Assembly: GCF_031450805.1 (NCBI RefSeq)
Contig: NZ_JARTVY010000001.1
Coordinates: forward strand, 682,001 to 746,000
Direction of reading: 5' to 3'
DNA length: 64,000 nucleotides
Origin: Caballeronia sp031450805
Lineage (GTDB): Bacteria; Pseudomonadota; Gammaproteobacteria; Burkholderiales; Burkholderiaceae
In this document: piece by piece, positions 35,302-45,400 of the stretch
Layout: each line of letters starts with the position of its first letter
Position numbering within the stretch: position 1 is the first letter of the stretch
The notes under the pieces: model-generated
What the model was told of the DNA's origin: nothing
Seen by the model: only the letters and a program-made list of their open reading frames with translations
Databases searched by the model: none
Translations under genes and position numbers: made by a program

Positions 35302-36321
35302 ATGGCCCGGCCAAAATATCTCCCAGACAATTTCACGCTGGCGCTCGTCGGCACTGTCATCATCGCGAGCTTCCTGCCGTGTCGCGGCAGCGCGGCGGTC
35401 GCCTTCAACTGGATCACCAACGTCGCCATCGGGCTGCTGTTCTTCCTGCACGGCGCAAAGCTATCGCGGGAGGCCATTGTCGCCGGCGCGATGCATTGGC
35501 GGCTTCACCTGGTCGTGCTGCTCAGCACTTTCGTGATGTTCCCGCTGCTCGGTCTTGCACTGAAGCCCGTGCTGAGCCCGCTTGTCACGCCCGCGCTGTA
35601 CGGCGGCATCCTGTTCCTTTGCACCTTGCCTTCGACGGTTCAGTCGTCCATTGCTTTCACGTCGATGGCCAAGGGCAACGTGCCCGCCGCCGTTTGCAGC
35701 GCATCGGCGTCGAGCCTGCTCGGGATCTTCATCACGCCCGCGCTCGTCGGTCTGCTGGTGAGCGATCACGGCGCGGCGAGCGGATCGCCGTGGCATACCG
35801 TCGGGAACATCGTGCTGCAATTGCTCGTGCCGTTCGTTGCCGGCCAGTTGCTGCGACCGGCCATCGGCAAATGGGTGGACCGCCACAAGGCGATGCTCAA
35901 GTTCGTCGATCAGGGCTCGATTCTGCTCGTCGTCTATGTCGCGTTCAGCGAAGCGGTCAACGAAGGCATCTGGCATTCGATCCCGCTGTCGGCGCTGGGC
36001 GGCCTCGTTGCGGTGAACATCGTCCTGCTCGCGGTTGCGCTCCTCATCACCGCGTTCGCCGCGAAAAAGCTGGGCTTCAGCCGTGCGGACCAGATCACCA
36101 TCATCTTCTGCGGCTCGAAGAAAAGCCTCGCGTCGGGCATTCCGATGGCGAAGGTCATCTTCGCCACGCACGCGGTCGGCGCAGTGGTGTTGCCGCTCAT
36201 GTTGTTCCACCAGATCCAGTTGATGGTCTGCGCCGTGCTCGCACAGCGCTGGGGCTCTCGCAAGACCATGGCCGAGCCGGTGCGCGACAGCAAGACCGTC
36301 GGCGCTCCGGCGCGCCGCTGA
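35302..36321 (+). CDS. Bile acid:sodium symporter-like (BASS, YfeH-type) transporter
   Basis: A 339-residue inner-membrane protein with about ten membrane helices and the SBF-like fold. MARPKYLPDNFT and LLFFLHGAKLSREA are characteristic of the bacterial YfeH-type subgroup. LCTLPSTVQSSIAFTSMAKGN forms the first crossover motif, and the second half has FCGSKKSLASGIPMA. Members move organic anions with sodium; the substrate is unknown. ATG 35302 fits family N-termini better than 35263. A good terminator follows at 36354. Confidence 0.87.
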   Translation: MARPKYLPDNFTLALVGTVIIASFLPCRGSAAVAFNWITNVAIGLLFFLHGAKLSREAIVAGAMHWRLHLVVLLSTFVMFPLLGLALKPVLSPLVTPALYGGILFLCTLPSTVQSSIAFTSMAKGNVPAAVCSASASSLLGIFITPALVGLLVSDHGAASGSPWHTVGNIVLQLLVPFVAGQLLRPAIGKWVDRHKAMLKFVDQGSILLVVYVAFSEAVNEGIWHSIPLSALGGLVAVNIVLLAVALLITAFAAKKLGFSRADQITIIFCGSKKSLASGIPMAKVIFATHAVGAVVLPLMLFHQIQLMVCAVLAQRWGSRKTMAEPVRDSKTVGAPARR

Positions 36322-36353
36322 TACACGCAGCATCGTTGCTCCCCCGCTTCAGC

Positions 36354-36377
36354 AAAGGCCGCCTCGTGCGGCCTTTT
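36354..36377 (+). terminator. Rho-independent terminator after the BASS transporter
   Basis: AAGGCCGC (36355-36362) and GCGGCCTT (36368-36375) form a stem with loop CTCGT and a short T tract to 36377. It lies 33 bases after the transporter stop codon. Confidence 0.85.
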
Positions 36378-36783
36378 GCCATTTGAGCGCATCCGTATTG
36401 CGCCGTCGATTCAGCCGGACGTCATAGGCCAAACAAGCTGCTCATCGGCAGTGTTACGGCGCCGGGAAACTTCGTTCGACGCTTTCGCCTATGTCCTTCG
36501 GCCGAATGGCGCTCGGGAACGGCCCTTGCCACACTTGGTTCCATGCACGCGGACACCGCGACCCACACGAACCAGCCTGGAGGACGCCTCGCATCATGCC
36601 GATTGCCTCGTCGACCGAACATCGCGCGATTTCATCCGCGCGGCGCGTCTTTGCCTGTGATCGTTCCGATCGGCATGGTCTCGGCAGGGGCGCAGGCGAG
36701 CGATCGTCCTCGCGGCTCCATGCGGCATCGCGCTTCCATGCGCCCGCGGCCGCGCGTTCCGCCACCGCAGTGTGGAGCGCGCC
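36378..36783. other. Gene-poor region before the PIG-L gene
   Basis: About 400 bases with no family-like frame. Several open frames exist because of high GC, but none has a ribosome site with a recognisable product. GGAG at 36774-36777 serves the gene at 36784. Confidence 0.45.
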
Positions 36784-37587
36784 ATGGCACGCGTGACGAC
36801 GCGCAGTCCTTCCACGCGACGCGCCGAAGGCGGCGTGGCCCATCGCGTCATGCCAGGAAACGGCACGCTCGAGTCGACATGGCAAGGCTGGCCGCGCCTC
36901 GCCGCGCTGCCCGAGGTCACGCCCGGGGAACTGGTGCCGTCCGGAGGCCGCGCGGTAGTCATCGCACCGCACCCGGACTATGAAGTGCTCGGCACTGGCG
37001 GGCTGCTCGCACTGCTTTCCGAATTGAACCGAAGCGTGCTGATCGTCGCGGTCACGGACGGCACCGCGAGTCACCCGCATTCCACCGAATGGTCGCCCGA
37101 ACGGCTCGCCGCGGCGCGGCCGCTCGAAACTCGCGAGGCATTGCAGCGGCTCAACCTTCGGCAGGTTCAGGTCGCGCGGCTCGGCTTGCAGGACGGCGCC
37201 GCCGAACGCATCGAGCCGGGCCTGTTAGGCGGTCTCTCGAAGTGGCTTCGGTCCGATGACATCGTGTTCGCACCCTGGCGTTACGACGGACATCCCGATC
37301 ACGAAGCCGTCGGGCGGGCGGCCTGCCTCGCAGCGGATGCGCTCGGCCTGCCGTTCGTCGAAGTGCCGCTCTGCGCGTGGCACTGGGCGTCGCCCGACGA
37401 CGCACGCGTGCCCTGGAGCCGCGCCCGCCGTATCGTGCTGGACGATGCAACGCACGCCCGCAAGCTGCTCGCAGTGCAGGCGTTCAGGAGCCAGCTGGAG
37501 CCCGATAAAACGGCGGGGCGAGCGCCGGTGCTCGAAGAACACGCGCTGGCACGGCTGACCCGAGCTTTCGAAGTCGTGCTCATCTAA
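36784..37587 (+). CDS. PIG-L/LmbE family deacetylase with an altered metal motif
   Basis: A 267-residue PIG-L family protein; members remove acetyl groups from N-acetylglucosaminyl conjugates using zinc. The family signature HPDDE appears here as HPDYE (His63 to Glu67). Going by MshB, His and the second Asp of this motif bind zinc and the first Asp is the base, so Tyr66 replaces a metal ligand. The downstream DGHPDHEAVG with His170 and His173 is intact. ATG 36784 has GGAG 6 bases upstream; GTG 36772 is an alternative. It is a lone gene followed by a likely terminator. Activity could be lost or the metal site altered. Confidence 0.82.
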   Translation: MARVTTRSPSTRRAEGGVAHRVMPGNGTLESTWQGWPRLAALPEVTPGELVPSGGRAVVIAPHPDYEVLGTGGLLALLSELNRSVLIVAVTDGTASHPHSTEWSPERLAAARPLETREALQRLNLRQVQVARLGLQDGAAERIEPGLLGGLSKWLRSDDIVFAPWRYDGHPDHEAVGRAACLAADALGLPFVEVPLCAWHWASPDDARVPWSRARRIVLDDATHARKLLAVQAFRSQLEPDKTAGRAPVLEEHALARLTRAFEVVLI

Positions 37588-37618
37588 GCCACGGAGCAGC
37601 GTCTGTTCTGCGGCTTTT
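37587..37618 (+). terminator. Probable rho-independent terminator after the PIG-L gene
   Basis: A 13-position stem with one mismatch and two G-U pairs begins with AGCC overlapping the stop codon (37587-37590), closes at GGCT (37612-37615) and has a 3-base loop. Four T residues follow. The stem is imperfect, so confidence is moderate. Confidence 0.5.
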
Positions 37619-37786
37619 ACTAAACACAGACCATCCACTCGAGCCTTTTCGAGACAAGGCTTTACTGGTTTCCTCTAGTCCTGCCGGACGTGTTTTCGCG
37701 ATTCTTTACTATACAATCCGCGAATCAAGCGAACCCCGCGCGTGCGATAAACAACGCGCCCCGGCTTCAGGACAGAAAACATCACG

Positions 37787-38806
37787 ATGGCCACTACCAT
37801 CCGCGACGTCGCCCGTGCGGCAAGCGTTTCGATCGGGACGGTTTCGCGCGCGCTCAAGAATCAGCCGGGCTTGTCGGAAGCCACGCGCGTGCGCGTCGTC
37901 GAAGTGGCGCAGCGGCTCGGTTACGACTCCGCGCAACTGCGCACCCGCATTCGGCGCGTCATGTTCCTGCTGCATCGTCAGCACAACAACTTCGCGGTCA
38001 GCCCGTTTTTTTCGCAAGTGCTGCACGGCTTCGAGGAGGCGTGCAGCGAGCGCCGGCTCGTGCCGTCCGTGCTCACGGCTGGTCCGACGCAGGATCTCGC
38101 GCAGCCAATGCGCCTGCACGCGCCCGACGCCATCGCGGTGGCGGGCTTCGTCGAGCCGGAACTGCTCGTGCATCTGCAATCGCTGGCGCGGCCCATCGTG
38201 CTGATCGACCTGTGCGCGCCGGGCTTCCGCTCGGTGAACATCGACAACGCGAAAGGCGCGTCGCTCGCGATGGCGCATCTCTTCGCGACGGGCCGGCGGC
38301 GCATCGCGTTCATCGGCGGATCGCTTGCGCATCACAGCATCGCGCAACGGGCGCTCGGCTATCGCAAGGCGTATTTCGATGCCGGCCTGCTGTTCGATCC
38401 GACGCTCGAGATCAACGCACAAGCCGGTCTTCCTGCGGATCTCGCCGCCGCCGACGCGATGGAGCGCCTCATCGCCGATGCCCGCGTGCGATCGAATCCG
38501 CTGCCCGACGCGGTTTTCGCCTATAACGATGCAGCGGCCCTCGCCGCGATGCGCGTCTGTCTCGCGCACGGCCTGCGCGTGCCGGAGGACATCGCGTTCG
38601 TCGGTTTCGACGACATCCCCGCCGCCGCGCACAGCATGCCGCCGCTCTCGACCGTGGCCGTCGACAAGGAAGCGCTCGGCCGACGGGGCGTGGAACTGCT
38701 GCTCGAAGATCATTCGAACCCGCTGGCCCAGACCGATTCGCTGATGAGCGTCGAATTCATCGCTCGCGCGAGTTCGCGCAAGAAAGAGGACATCCGCACG
38801 CCATGA
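37787..38806 (+). CDS. LacI family transcriptional regulator
   Basis: A 339-residue LacI/GalR repressor. The helix-turn-helix and hinge (about residues 1-57) read TIRDVARAASVSIGTVSRALKN. The periplasmic-binding-like domain has CAPGFRSVNIDN, GRRRIAFIGGS, PDAVFAYNDAAALAAMRV and the VGFDDIP motif. It overlaps the AGE epimerase by 4 bases, so it is the first gene of a sugar operon and probably regulates it. The effector sugar is not visible. No clear LacI-type palindrome was found in the 200-base upstream region, which has a TATACAAT-like -10 near 37708. Confidence 0.93.
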   Translation: MATTIRDVARAASVSIGTVSRALKNQPGLSEATRVRVVEVAQRLGYDSAQLRTRIRRVMFLLHRQHNNFAVSPFFSQVLHGFEEACSERRLVPSVLTAGPTQDLAQPMRLHAPDAIAVAGFVEPELLVHLQSLARPIVLIDLCAPGFRSVNIDNAKGASLAMAHLFATGRRRIAFIGGSLAHHSIAQRALGYRKAYFDAGLLFDPTLEINAQAGLPADLAAADAMERLIADARVRSNPLPDAVFAYNDAAALAAMRVCLAHGLRVPEDIAFVGFDDIPAAAHSMPPLSTVAVDKEALGRRGVELLLEDHSNPLAQTDSLMSVEFIARASSRKKEDIRTP

Positions 38807-40062
38807 ACCTGACCGCCTCCCCCGCCATCGCCGCTGCAAGCGAGCAGGCAGTGGATCAGAACATCGACTTCCGCAGCCGCGAGTTCCTGCTCTCGCACGT
38901 GCGCGACACGCTCGCGTTCTATGCGCCCGTCGCCCGCGATCCGTCCGGCGGCTTCTTTCATTTCTTCAAGGACGACGGCACGGTCTACGACCGCACGACG
39001 CGTCACCTCGTGAGCAGCACGCGGTTCGTCTTCAACTACGCGATGGCGTACCGGCATTTCGGCGACGCAGCGTATCTGGACGACGCGCGCCACGCCTTCC
39101 GCTTCCTGCGCGACGCGCACTGGGACGCCGTGCACGAAGGCTACGACTGGGAGATCGAGTGGCGCGACGGCCAGAAGCGCACGCTCGACGGCACGCGCCA
39201 TTGCTATGGCCTGGCCTTCGTGCTGCTCGCGTGCGCGCATGCCGCGATGGCGGGCATCGACGAAGCCCGGCCGATGATCGACGACACCTTCGCGCTGATG
39301 GAGCGCCGCTTCTGGGACGCCGGCGCCGGCCTCTACGCCGACGAAGCCACGCCCGACTGGCGGCTTTCCGACTATCGCGGGCAGAACGCAAACATGCACG
39401 CGACCGAAGCGCTGCTCGCCGCATACGAGGCCACCGGTCACGTGCTCTATCTGGATCGCGCCGAGAAGATCGCGGGCAACATCACGCTGCGGCAGGCGGG
39501 GCTGTCGAACGGGCTCGTGTGGGAACACTTTCACCGCGACTGGTCCGTGGACTGGCATTACAACGAATCGGACAGTTCGAATATCTTTCGTCCGTGGGGA
39601 TTCCAGCCCGGCCATCAGACCGAATGGGCGAAGCTGCTGCTGATTCTCGAACGTCATCGCGCGCTGCCCTGGCTTGCCTCCCGCGCCATCGAACTGTTCG
39701 ACGCGGGCTTTTGCCGCGCGTGGGACAACCGTCATGGCGGTCTCTACTACGGCTTCGGGCCGGACGACAGCATCTGCGATCACGACAAATACTTCTGGGT
39801 GCAGGCCGAGAGCTTCGCGGCCGCCGCGCTGCTCGGCGCGCGCACCGGCAGCGAGCGCTTCTGGGACTGCTACGACGAACTCTGGCGTTATAGCTGGGCG
39901 CACTTCGTCGATCATCGGTACGGCGCGTGGTATCGCATCCTCACGTGCGACAACCGCAAGTACAGCGACGAGAAAAGTCCCGCCGGCAAGACCGACTACC
40001 ACACGATGGGCGCGTGCTACGAAGTGCTGAACGCGCTCGGCTCCCCGAACAACGCACGGTGA
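38803..40062 (+). CDS. AGE family epimerase/isomerase (mannose isomerase-like)
   Basis: A 419-residue (alpha/alpha)6-barrel protein of the N-acylglucosamine 2-epimerase superfamily. Catalytic-type histidines lie in RHLVSSTRFVFNYAMAY, WEHFHRDWSVDWHYN, RPWGFQPGHQTEWAK and DYHTMGACYEVL. Relatives interconvert mannose and fructose (YihS-like) or epimerise N-acyl-hexosamines. Coupling to a PfkB kinase favours an aldose-ketose isomerase supplying a ketose to the kinase. It overlaps the LacI gene by 4 bases. Exact substrate is unproven. Confidence 0.87.
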   Translation: MNLTASPAIAAASEQAVDQNIDFRSREFLLSHVRDTLAFYAPVARDPSGGFFHFFKDDGTVYDRTTRHLVSSTRFVFNYAMAYRHFGDAAYLDDARHAFRFLRDAHWDAVHEGYDWEIEWRDGQKRTLDGTRHCYGLAFVLLACAHAAMAGIDEARPMIDDTFALMERRFWDAGAGLYADEATPDWRLSDYRGQNANMHATEALLAAYEATGHVLYLDRAEKIAGNITLRQAGLSNGLVWEHFHRDWSVDWHYNESDSSNIFRPWGFQPGHQTEWAKLLLILERHRALPWLASRAIELFDAGFCRAWDNRHGGLYYGFGPDDSICDHDKYFWVQAESFAAAALLGARTGSERFWDCYDELWRYSWAHFVDHRYGAWYRILTCDNRKYSDEKSPAGKTDYHTMGACYEVLNALGSPNNAR

Positions 40063-40067
40063 ACACG

Positions 40068-40982
40068 ATGCCGACCGATCAAATTCCTTTCCCGCAGTTC
40101 GTCTCCGCCGGCGACATCCTCACGGACATGATCCGCACGGGCGAATCCAGCTGGCTGTCGCGTCCGGGCGGCGCGGGCTGGAACGTCGCGCGCGCGGTCG
40201 CACGGCTCGGCCTGCCGACCGCGTGCGCCGGATCGATGGGCGTCGACAACTTCTCCGACGATCTGTGGGAAGCGAGCGCCGCCGCCGGTCTCGACATGCG
40301 CTTCATGCAGCGCGTGGAACGGCCGCCGCTGCTCGCCATCGTCCACAAGACGCAGCCGCCGACCTACTACTTCATGGGCGAAAACGGCGCGGACCTCGCG
40401 TTCGATCCGTCGAAGCTGCCGCAAGGGTGGATGGAACGCGTGAAATGGGCGCACTTCGGCTGCATCAGTCTCGTGCGCCAGCCGCTCGGCCGCACGCTCG
40501 CCGCGCTCGCCGCCCAACTGCGCGAGCACGGCGTCAAGATCAGTTTCGATCCGAACTACCGCAACCTGATGGAGCACGGCTACGAGCCGATCCTGCGCCA
40601 GATGGCGGGCCTCGCCGATCTCATCAAGGTTTCCGACGAGGACCTGCACATGCTGTTTCGCGGCATCCCGGAAGAGGAGGCGCTCGCCCGCATCCGCGCG
40701 ATGAACCCGCAAGCCACCGTGCTCGTGACACGCGGCTCCTCGGAAGCGACGCTTTTCTCGGGCGATCAAAGCTATAGCGCCCGCCCGCCCGCCGTGGAAG
40801 TCGCCGATACCGTCGGCGCGGGCGACGCCTCCATCGGCGGTCTGCTCTACAGCCTGATGTCGCGCCACGGCGGCTGGCCGGATCATCTGAAATTCGCGCT
40901 CGCGGCGGGCGCGGCGGCATGCCGTCACTCGGGCGCGCATTCGCCGACGCTTTCCGAAGTCGAGGAACTGCTGCGAGGCTAA
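40068..40982 (+). CDS. PfkB family carbohydrate kinase (fructokinase-like)
   Basis: A 304-residue ribokinase-fold kinase. The sugar-binding GGAGWNVARAVARLG is near residue 32. The ATP/anion-hole motif DTVGAGDASIGGLLYSL near residues 240-256 holds the catalytic Asp. FDPNYRNLM is also typical. It would phosphorylate a ketose, probably fructose from the preceding isomerase. ATG 40068 follows the AGE stop by 5 bases; GTG 40059, overlapping that stop, is an alternative. No transporter gene accompanies the operon. Confidence 0.9.
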   Translation: MPTDQIPFPQFVSAGDILTDMIRTGESSWLSRPGGAGWNVARAVARLGLPTACAGSMGVDNFSDDLWEASAAAGLDMRFMQRVERPPLLAIVHKTQPPTYYFMGENGADLAFDPSKLPQGWMERVKWAHFGCISLVRQPLGRTLAALAAQLREHGVKISFDPNYRNLMEHGYEPILRQMAGLADLIKVSDEDLHMLFRGIPEEEALARIRAMNPQATVLVTRGSSEATLFSGDQSYSARPPAVEVADTVGAGDASIGGLLYSLMSRHGGWPDHLKFALAAGAAACRHSGAHSPTLSEVEELLRG

Positions 40983-41073
40983 GGACGAAACGAAACGCGC
41001 CGACACACGCATCGCATGACTGCGTGCTAGCATGAATTCGATGGTTACGTTCCGGCCTCGAGGCGAATCGATC

Positions 41074-41295
41074 ATGGAAGACACGACGTACACGAAAGGC
41101 ATCTACACGGCGACGATCGGCGTGCGCGCCATCGATGACGGCAAGTTCCAGGGCCTCGTCTCGCTTGCCCGCGACGACGGCGAAGCGGCCGACGCGACGC
41201 TCTACGAAGTCGAGGCCGCATCGGAAAACGAGCACGAAGCGCTCGACGAAGCGCGCGCGCTCGCGCATCGCATCCTCGGGGAAATCGAACTGTAG
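41074..41295 (+). CDS. Small conserved-type protein of unknown function
   Basis: A 73-residue acidic protein with no signal peptide. It shows TKGIYTATIGVRAIDDGKFQ, then alternating acidic and alanine residues and a C-terminal helix EALDEARALAHRILGEIEL. I do not recognise a family. GAGGCG lies 8 bases before ATG 41074; ATG 41032 is an alternative giving 87 residues. It is followed 45 bases later by another small gene, and both may share a transcript. Confidence 0.65.
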   Translation: MEDTTYTKGIYTATIGVRAIDDGKFQGLVSLARDDGEAADATLYEVEAASENEHEALDEARALAHRILGEIEL

Positions 41296-41340
41296 GGCTG
41301 GCGCGGCCGGACTGCAGGCCGAACGCATCGGAGGAACATC

Positions 41341-41586
41341 ATGGCGGAACAGGTCTTCCTTTACGGCGTCTATTCGATCCACGTGAGACCCATCGAGCTG
41401 CAAGGCTCGCGATGGGACGCTGAGTACGAGATTCGCCATCTGGATCACGCGGTGAAGACGTGGACGACCGTCGGCGGCGACGATGGCCTGGTTAATCCCG
41501 CCGATGCCGTCAAGCTGGCGCACGAACGCGCGGTAGCCGACATCGAAGCCGGCGCGGGCATTCCGAAGCCGCGCGCGTTTCCCTAA
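41341..41586 (+). CDS. Small protein of unknown function
   Basis: An 81-residue soluble protein (FLYGVYSIHVRPIELQGSRWDAEYEIRH, then a short C-terminal helix). It begins as a two-strand beta unit like the preceding small protein and also ends in an Ala-rich helix, so the two could be related. GGAGG lies 5 bases before the ATG. Its stop codon overlaps the end of the convergent GST gene. No function can be assigned. Confidence 0.7.
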   Translation: MAEQVFLYGVYSIHVRPIELQGSRWDAEYEIRHLDHAVKTWTTVGGDDGLVNPADAVKLAHERAVADIEAGAGIPKPRAFP

Positions 41587-42218
41587 TCCACCGCTTTCGC
41601 GTGCGGTCTGAGGCCGAGCCGCTCCGCTTCCAGACGATCGATCGTCGCGGCGCGCTCGTAGCCGTCACGGGCGATCGCCCGCTCGACGTAATCGAACAGC
41701 ACGCCTTGCGGTTCGATGATGCGCGCGAGAAATCCGATCTGCAGCGTGCTCGCGAGCAGCAGGTCCGCCGCCGTGAACTGCTCGCCGAGCAGCCACTGGC
41801 CTTCTTCGAGCGCGCTCTCGATCGCATGCTCGACGCGCGCGAGATCGCCCCATCCGAAGCTCACCGTATTGCCCTCTGCGCCTGTCATTCGCTCGGCCAT
41901 CGCGGGTTCGAGGCATGAGCCGGTGAAGAACATCCATTGCAGAAAGCGGCCGCGCGCCGGATCGCCAAGCGGCATGCCGAGCCGCGCCTGTGGATAGCGG
42001 TCCGCGAGATACAGCAGCACCGCGCCGGATTCGGCGACGCGCACGAGGCCATCTTCGAGCGCGGGCAGCTTCGCCATCGGGTTGACGCGGCAGAACGCGC
42101 TGTCGTTCTGCGCGCCGGCGCGGATGTTGACGCGCACGAGTTCATAGGGCACGCGCATTTCTTCGAGCATCCACAGCGCGCGAAAGGCGCGCGTCTTCGG
42201 CCAGTAGAAGAGCTTCAT
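41583..42218 (-). CDS. Glutathione S-transferase family protein
   Basis: A 211-residue GST with a thioredoxin-fold N-terminal domain (MKLFYWPKTRAFRALWMLEEM, NPMAKLPALEDG, VAESGAVLLYLADRYP) and an all-helical C-terminal domain including FTAADLLLASTL. The catalytic Ser/Cys position near residue 9-11 is not a typical Ser/Tyr, so it may act like beta- or zeta-class enzymes. Substrate unknown. Its 3' end overlaps the end of the convergent small gene by four bases. It diverges from the large oxidoreductase at 42460. Confidence 0.85.
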   Translation of the reverse strand: MKLFYWPKTRAFRALWMLEEMRVPYELVRVNIRAGAQNDSAFCRVNPMAKLPALEDGLVRVAESGAVLLYLADRYPQARLGMPLGDPARGRFLQWMFFTGSCLEPAMAERMTGAEGNTVSFGWGDLARVEHAIESALEEGQWLLGEQFTAADLLLASTLQIGFLARIIEPQGVLFDYVERAIARDGYERAATIDRLEAERLGLRPHAKAVD

Positions 42219-42459
42219 CGCCGTCCTTTTCCAGTCGTCGCTCCAGCCGATCAGGTTAGTCCCAAATCGGCCGGCGACACATGCGGGCCGGCTCCGGGTT
42301 TACGTGAAGCGCGCCCGAATCGAGAAGATTTCGCTCGCTTGTCCCGGAAATCATCCGCTTGCGTTTCGATGCGGCCGGAATTGAAGCAAGTGCGCAAAAA
42401 CATTCCGATATCGTCGGCGAAGAATGGCGTATCGCTCTCATCTCAAAAGAGACACGCCC

Positions 42460-45400
42460 ATGAACGCACGCGTCCCTGCTTCGACTTTTGCCCCTGCGCT
42501 TTCGGACTACCAGTTGAGCGACAATCTCGCCGCCACCAGCGGGCGCATCTTTCTGACGGGCACGCAGGCGCTCGTGCGCCTCGTACTGATGCAGCGCGCG
42601 CTCGACCGCGCCGCAAATCTGAACACGGCCGGCTTCATCAGCGGTTATCGCGGCTCGCCGCTCGGCATGGTCGACCAGCAACTGTGGAAGGCGAAGAAAC
42701 TGCTCGCATCGCACGACGTGCGCTTTCTGCCCGCGATCAACGAGGAACTCGGCGGCACCGCCGTGCTCGGCACGCAGCGCGTGGAAAGCGATCCGGAGCG
42801 CACCGTCGATGGCGTCTTCGCGATGTGGTACGGCAAGGGGCCGGGCGTCGACCGCGCCGGCGACGCCCTGAAGCACGGCAACGCGTACGGTTCGTCGCCG
42901 CATGGCGGCGTGCTCGTCGTCGCGGGCGATGACCACGGCTGCGTGTCGTCGTCGATGCCGCATCAGAGCGATCAGGCGATGATCGCGTGGCACATGCCGG
43001 TGGTGAATCCGTCGAACATCGCGGACATGCTCGAATTCGGCCTTTACGGCTGGGCCCTCTCGCGCTTTTCCGGCGCGTGGGTCGGCTTCAAGGCGATTTC
43101 GGAAACGGTCGAATCCGGCTTGACGGTCGACCTCGACGCGTTGCAGACGATCTGGAAAGCACCCGACGATTTCATCGCGCCGGCCGGCGGCCTGCACAAC
43201 CGCTGGCCCGACCTGCCGAGCCTCACGATCGAAGCGCGGCTGCACGCCAAGCTCGACGCGGTGCGTCACTTCGCGCGCAAGAACAGCATCGACAAGTGGA
43301 TCGCGCCGAGTCCGCGCGCGAACGTCGGCATCGTGACGTGCGGCAAGGCGCATCTCGATCTGATGGAAGCGCTGCGCCGCCTGGAACTCACCGTCGACGA
43401 TCTCGATGCCGCGGGCGTGCGCATTTACAAGGTCGGGCTGTCGTTTCCGCTCGAAACGACGCGGCTCGACGCCTTCGTCGACGGGCTTTCGGAAGTGCTC
43501 GTGATCGAAGAGAAAGGGCCGGTCATCGAGCAGCAGATCAAGGACCATCTCTACAACCGCACGTCGGGCGCGCGGCCTGTCGTCATCGGCAAGGCGACGC
43601 AAGACGGTACGCCGCTGCTGCCCGCGCTCGGCGAACTGCGGCCGTCCCGCGTGCTGCCGGTCTTCGCGCAATGGCTCGCGCGCCACAAGCCCGCGCTCGA
43701 TCGCCGCGAGAAAGTGGTCGATCTCGTCGCGCCGCAAATCCTCTCGAATATCGCCGATGCCGTGAAGCGCACGCCCTATTTCTGCTCGGGCTGCCCGCAC
43801 AATACGTCGACGAAAGTGCCGGAAGGATCGGTCGCGCAGGCGGGCATCGGCTGCCACTTCATGGCGTCGTGGATGGAGCGCGATACCACCGGCCTTATTC
43901 AGATGGGCGGCGAGGGCGTCGACTGGGCGTCGCACGCGATGTTCACGAAGACGCCGCACGTCTTCCAGAATCTCGGCGACGGCACCTACTTCCATTCCGG
44001 CATTCTCGCGATCCGCCAGGCCGTCGCCGCGAAAGCGAACATCACGTACAAGATTCTCTATAACGATGCCGTCGCGATGACGGGCGGCCAGCCGGTCGAC
44101 GGCAGCATCTCCGTGCCGCAGATCGCGCGGCAAGTCGAAGCGGAAGGCATTGCGCTGCTCGTCGTGGTCAGCGACGAACCCGAGAAGTACGACGGCCATC
44201 ACGACCGGTTTCCGAACGGCACGACGTTCCATCATCGCGGCGAACTCGATGCCGTCCAGCGCCGCCTGCGCGAGACGCCCGGCGTGACCGTGCTCATCTA
44301 CGACCAGACGTGCGCCGCCGAAAAGCGCCGCCGCCGCAAGAAAGGCGAGTTCCCCGATCCGGACAAGCGGCTCTTCATTAATGAGGCGGTGTGCGAAGGC
44401 TGCGGCGACTGCGGCGTGCAGTCGAATTGTCTTTCGGTCGAACCGGTCGAGACGGAGCTTGGAAGAAAGCGCCGCATCGATCAGTCCTCGTGCAACAAGG
44501 ACTATTCGTGCGTGAACGGCTTTTGCCCGAGCTTCGTCACGCTCGAAGGCGCGAAGCTGAAGAAGGCCGAAGGCCATGCGTTCGATTCGGCCGAACTCGC
44601 GCGCCGCGTCGATGCGCTGCCGATGCCGCACGCGCATCTCGATCACGCGCCGTACGACATTCTGGTGACGGGCGTGGGCGGCACGGGCGTCGTGACCGTC
44701 GGCGCGCTGATCAGCATGGCGGCGCATCTGGAAGGCAAGAGCGCATCCGTGCTCGATTTCATGGGCTTCGCGCAGAAAGGCGGATCGGTGCTGTCGTTCG
44801 TGCGCTTCGCCGCCACCGATGCGCTTCTGAACCAGGTCCGCATCGACACGCAGCAGGCCGACCTGCTGCTCGCCTGCGATATGGTCGTCGGCGCGAGCCC
44901 GGAAGCGTTGCAGACGGTGCGGCACGATCGCACGAAGATCGTGGTGAATACGCACGCGATTCCGAACGCGACGTTCGTGCAGAACCCCGACGCGAATCTC
45001 CATGCCGATGCGCTCATCGACAAGATGCGCCACGCCGCCGGTCCGAACGCCGCCGACGCGCTTCGCACCTGCGATGCGCAATCGCTCGCGGCGCGCTTTC
45101 TCGGCGATACCATCGGCGCGAACATTCTGATGCTCGGCTTCGCGTGGCAGCTCGGGCTCGTGCCCGTGTCGCACGGCGCGTTGATGCGCGCGCTCGAGCT
45201 GAACAACGTTGCGGTGCCGGCGAACAAGCTGGCGTTCGCAATTGGCCGGCTCGCGGCGGCGGACATGAGCGCGCTCGATGCGCTGGCGGCATCCGCGCAG
45301 CCGAAGCGCGTCGCGATGGAGCAGATGCCGCTTGCGGACCTCGTTCGCGATCGCGAGGAACGGCTGCTGGCATATGGCGGCGAGAAGTACGTGAAGCGTT

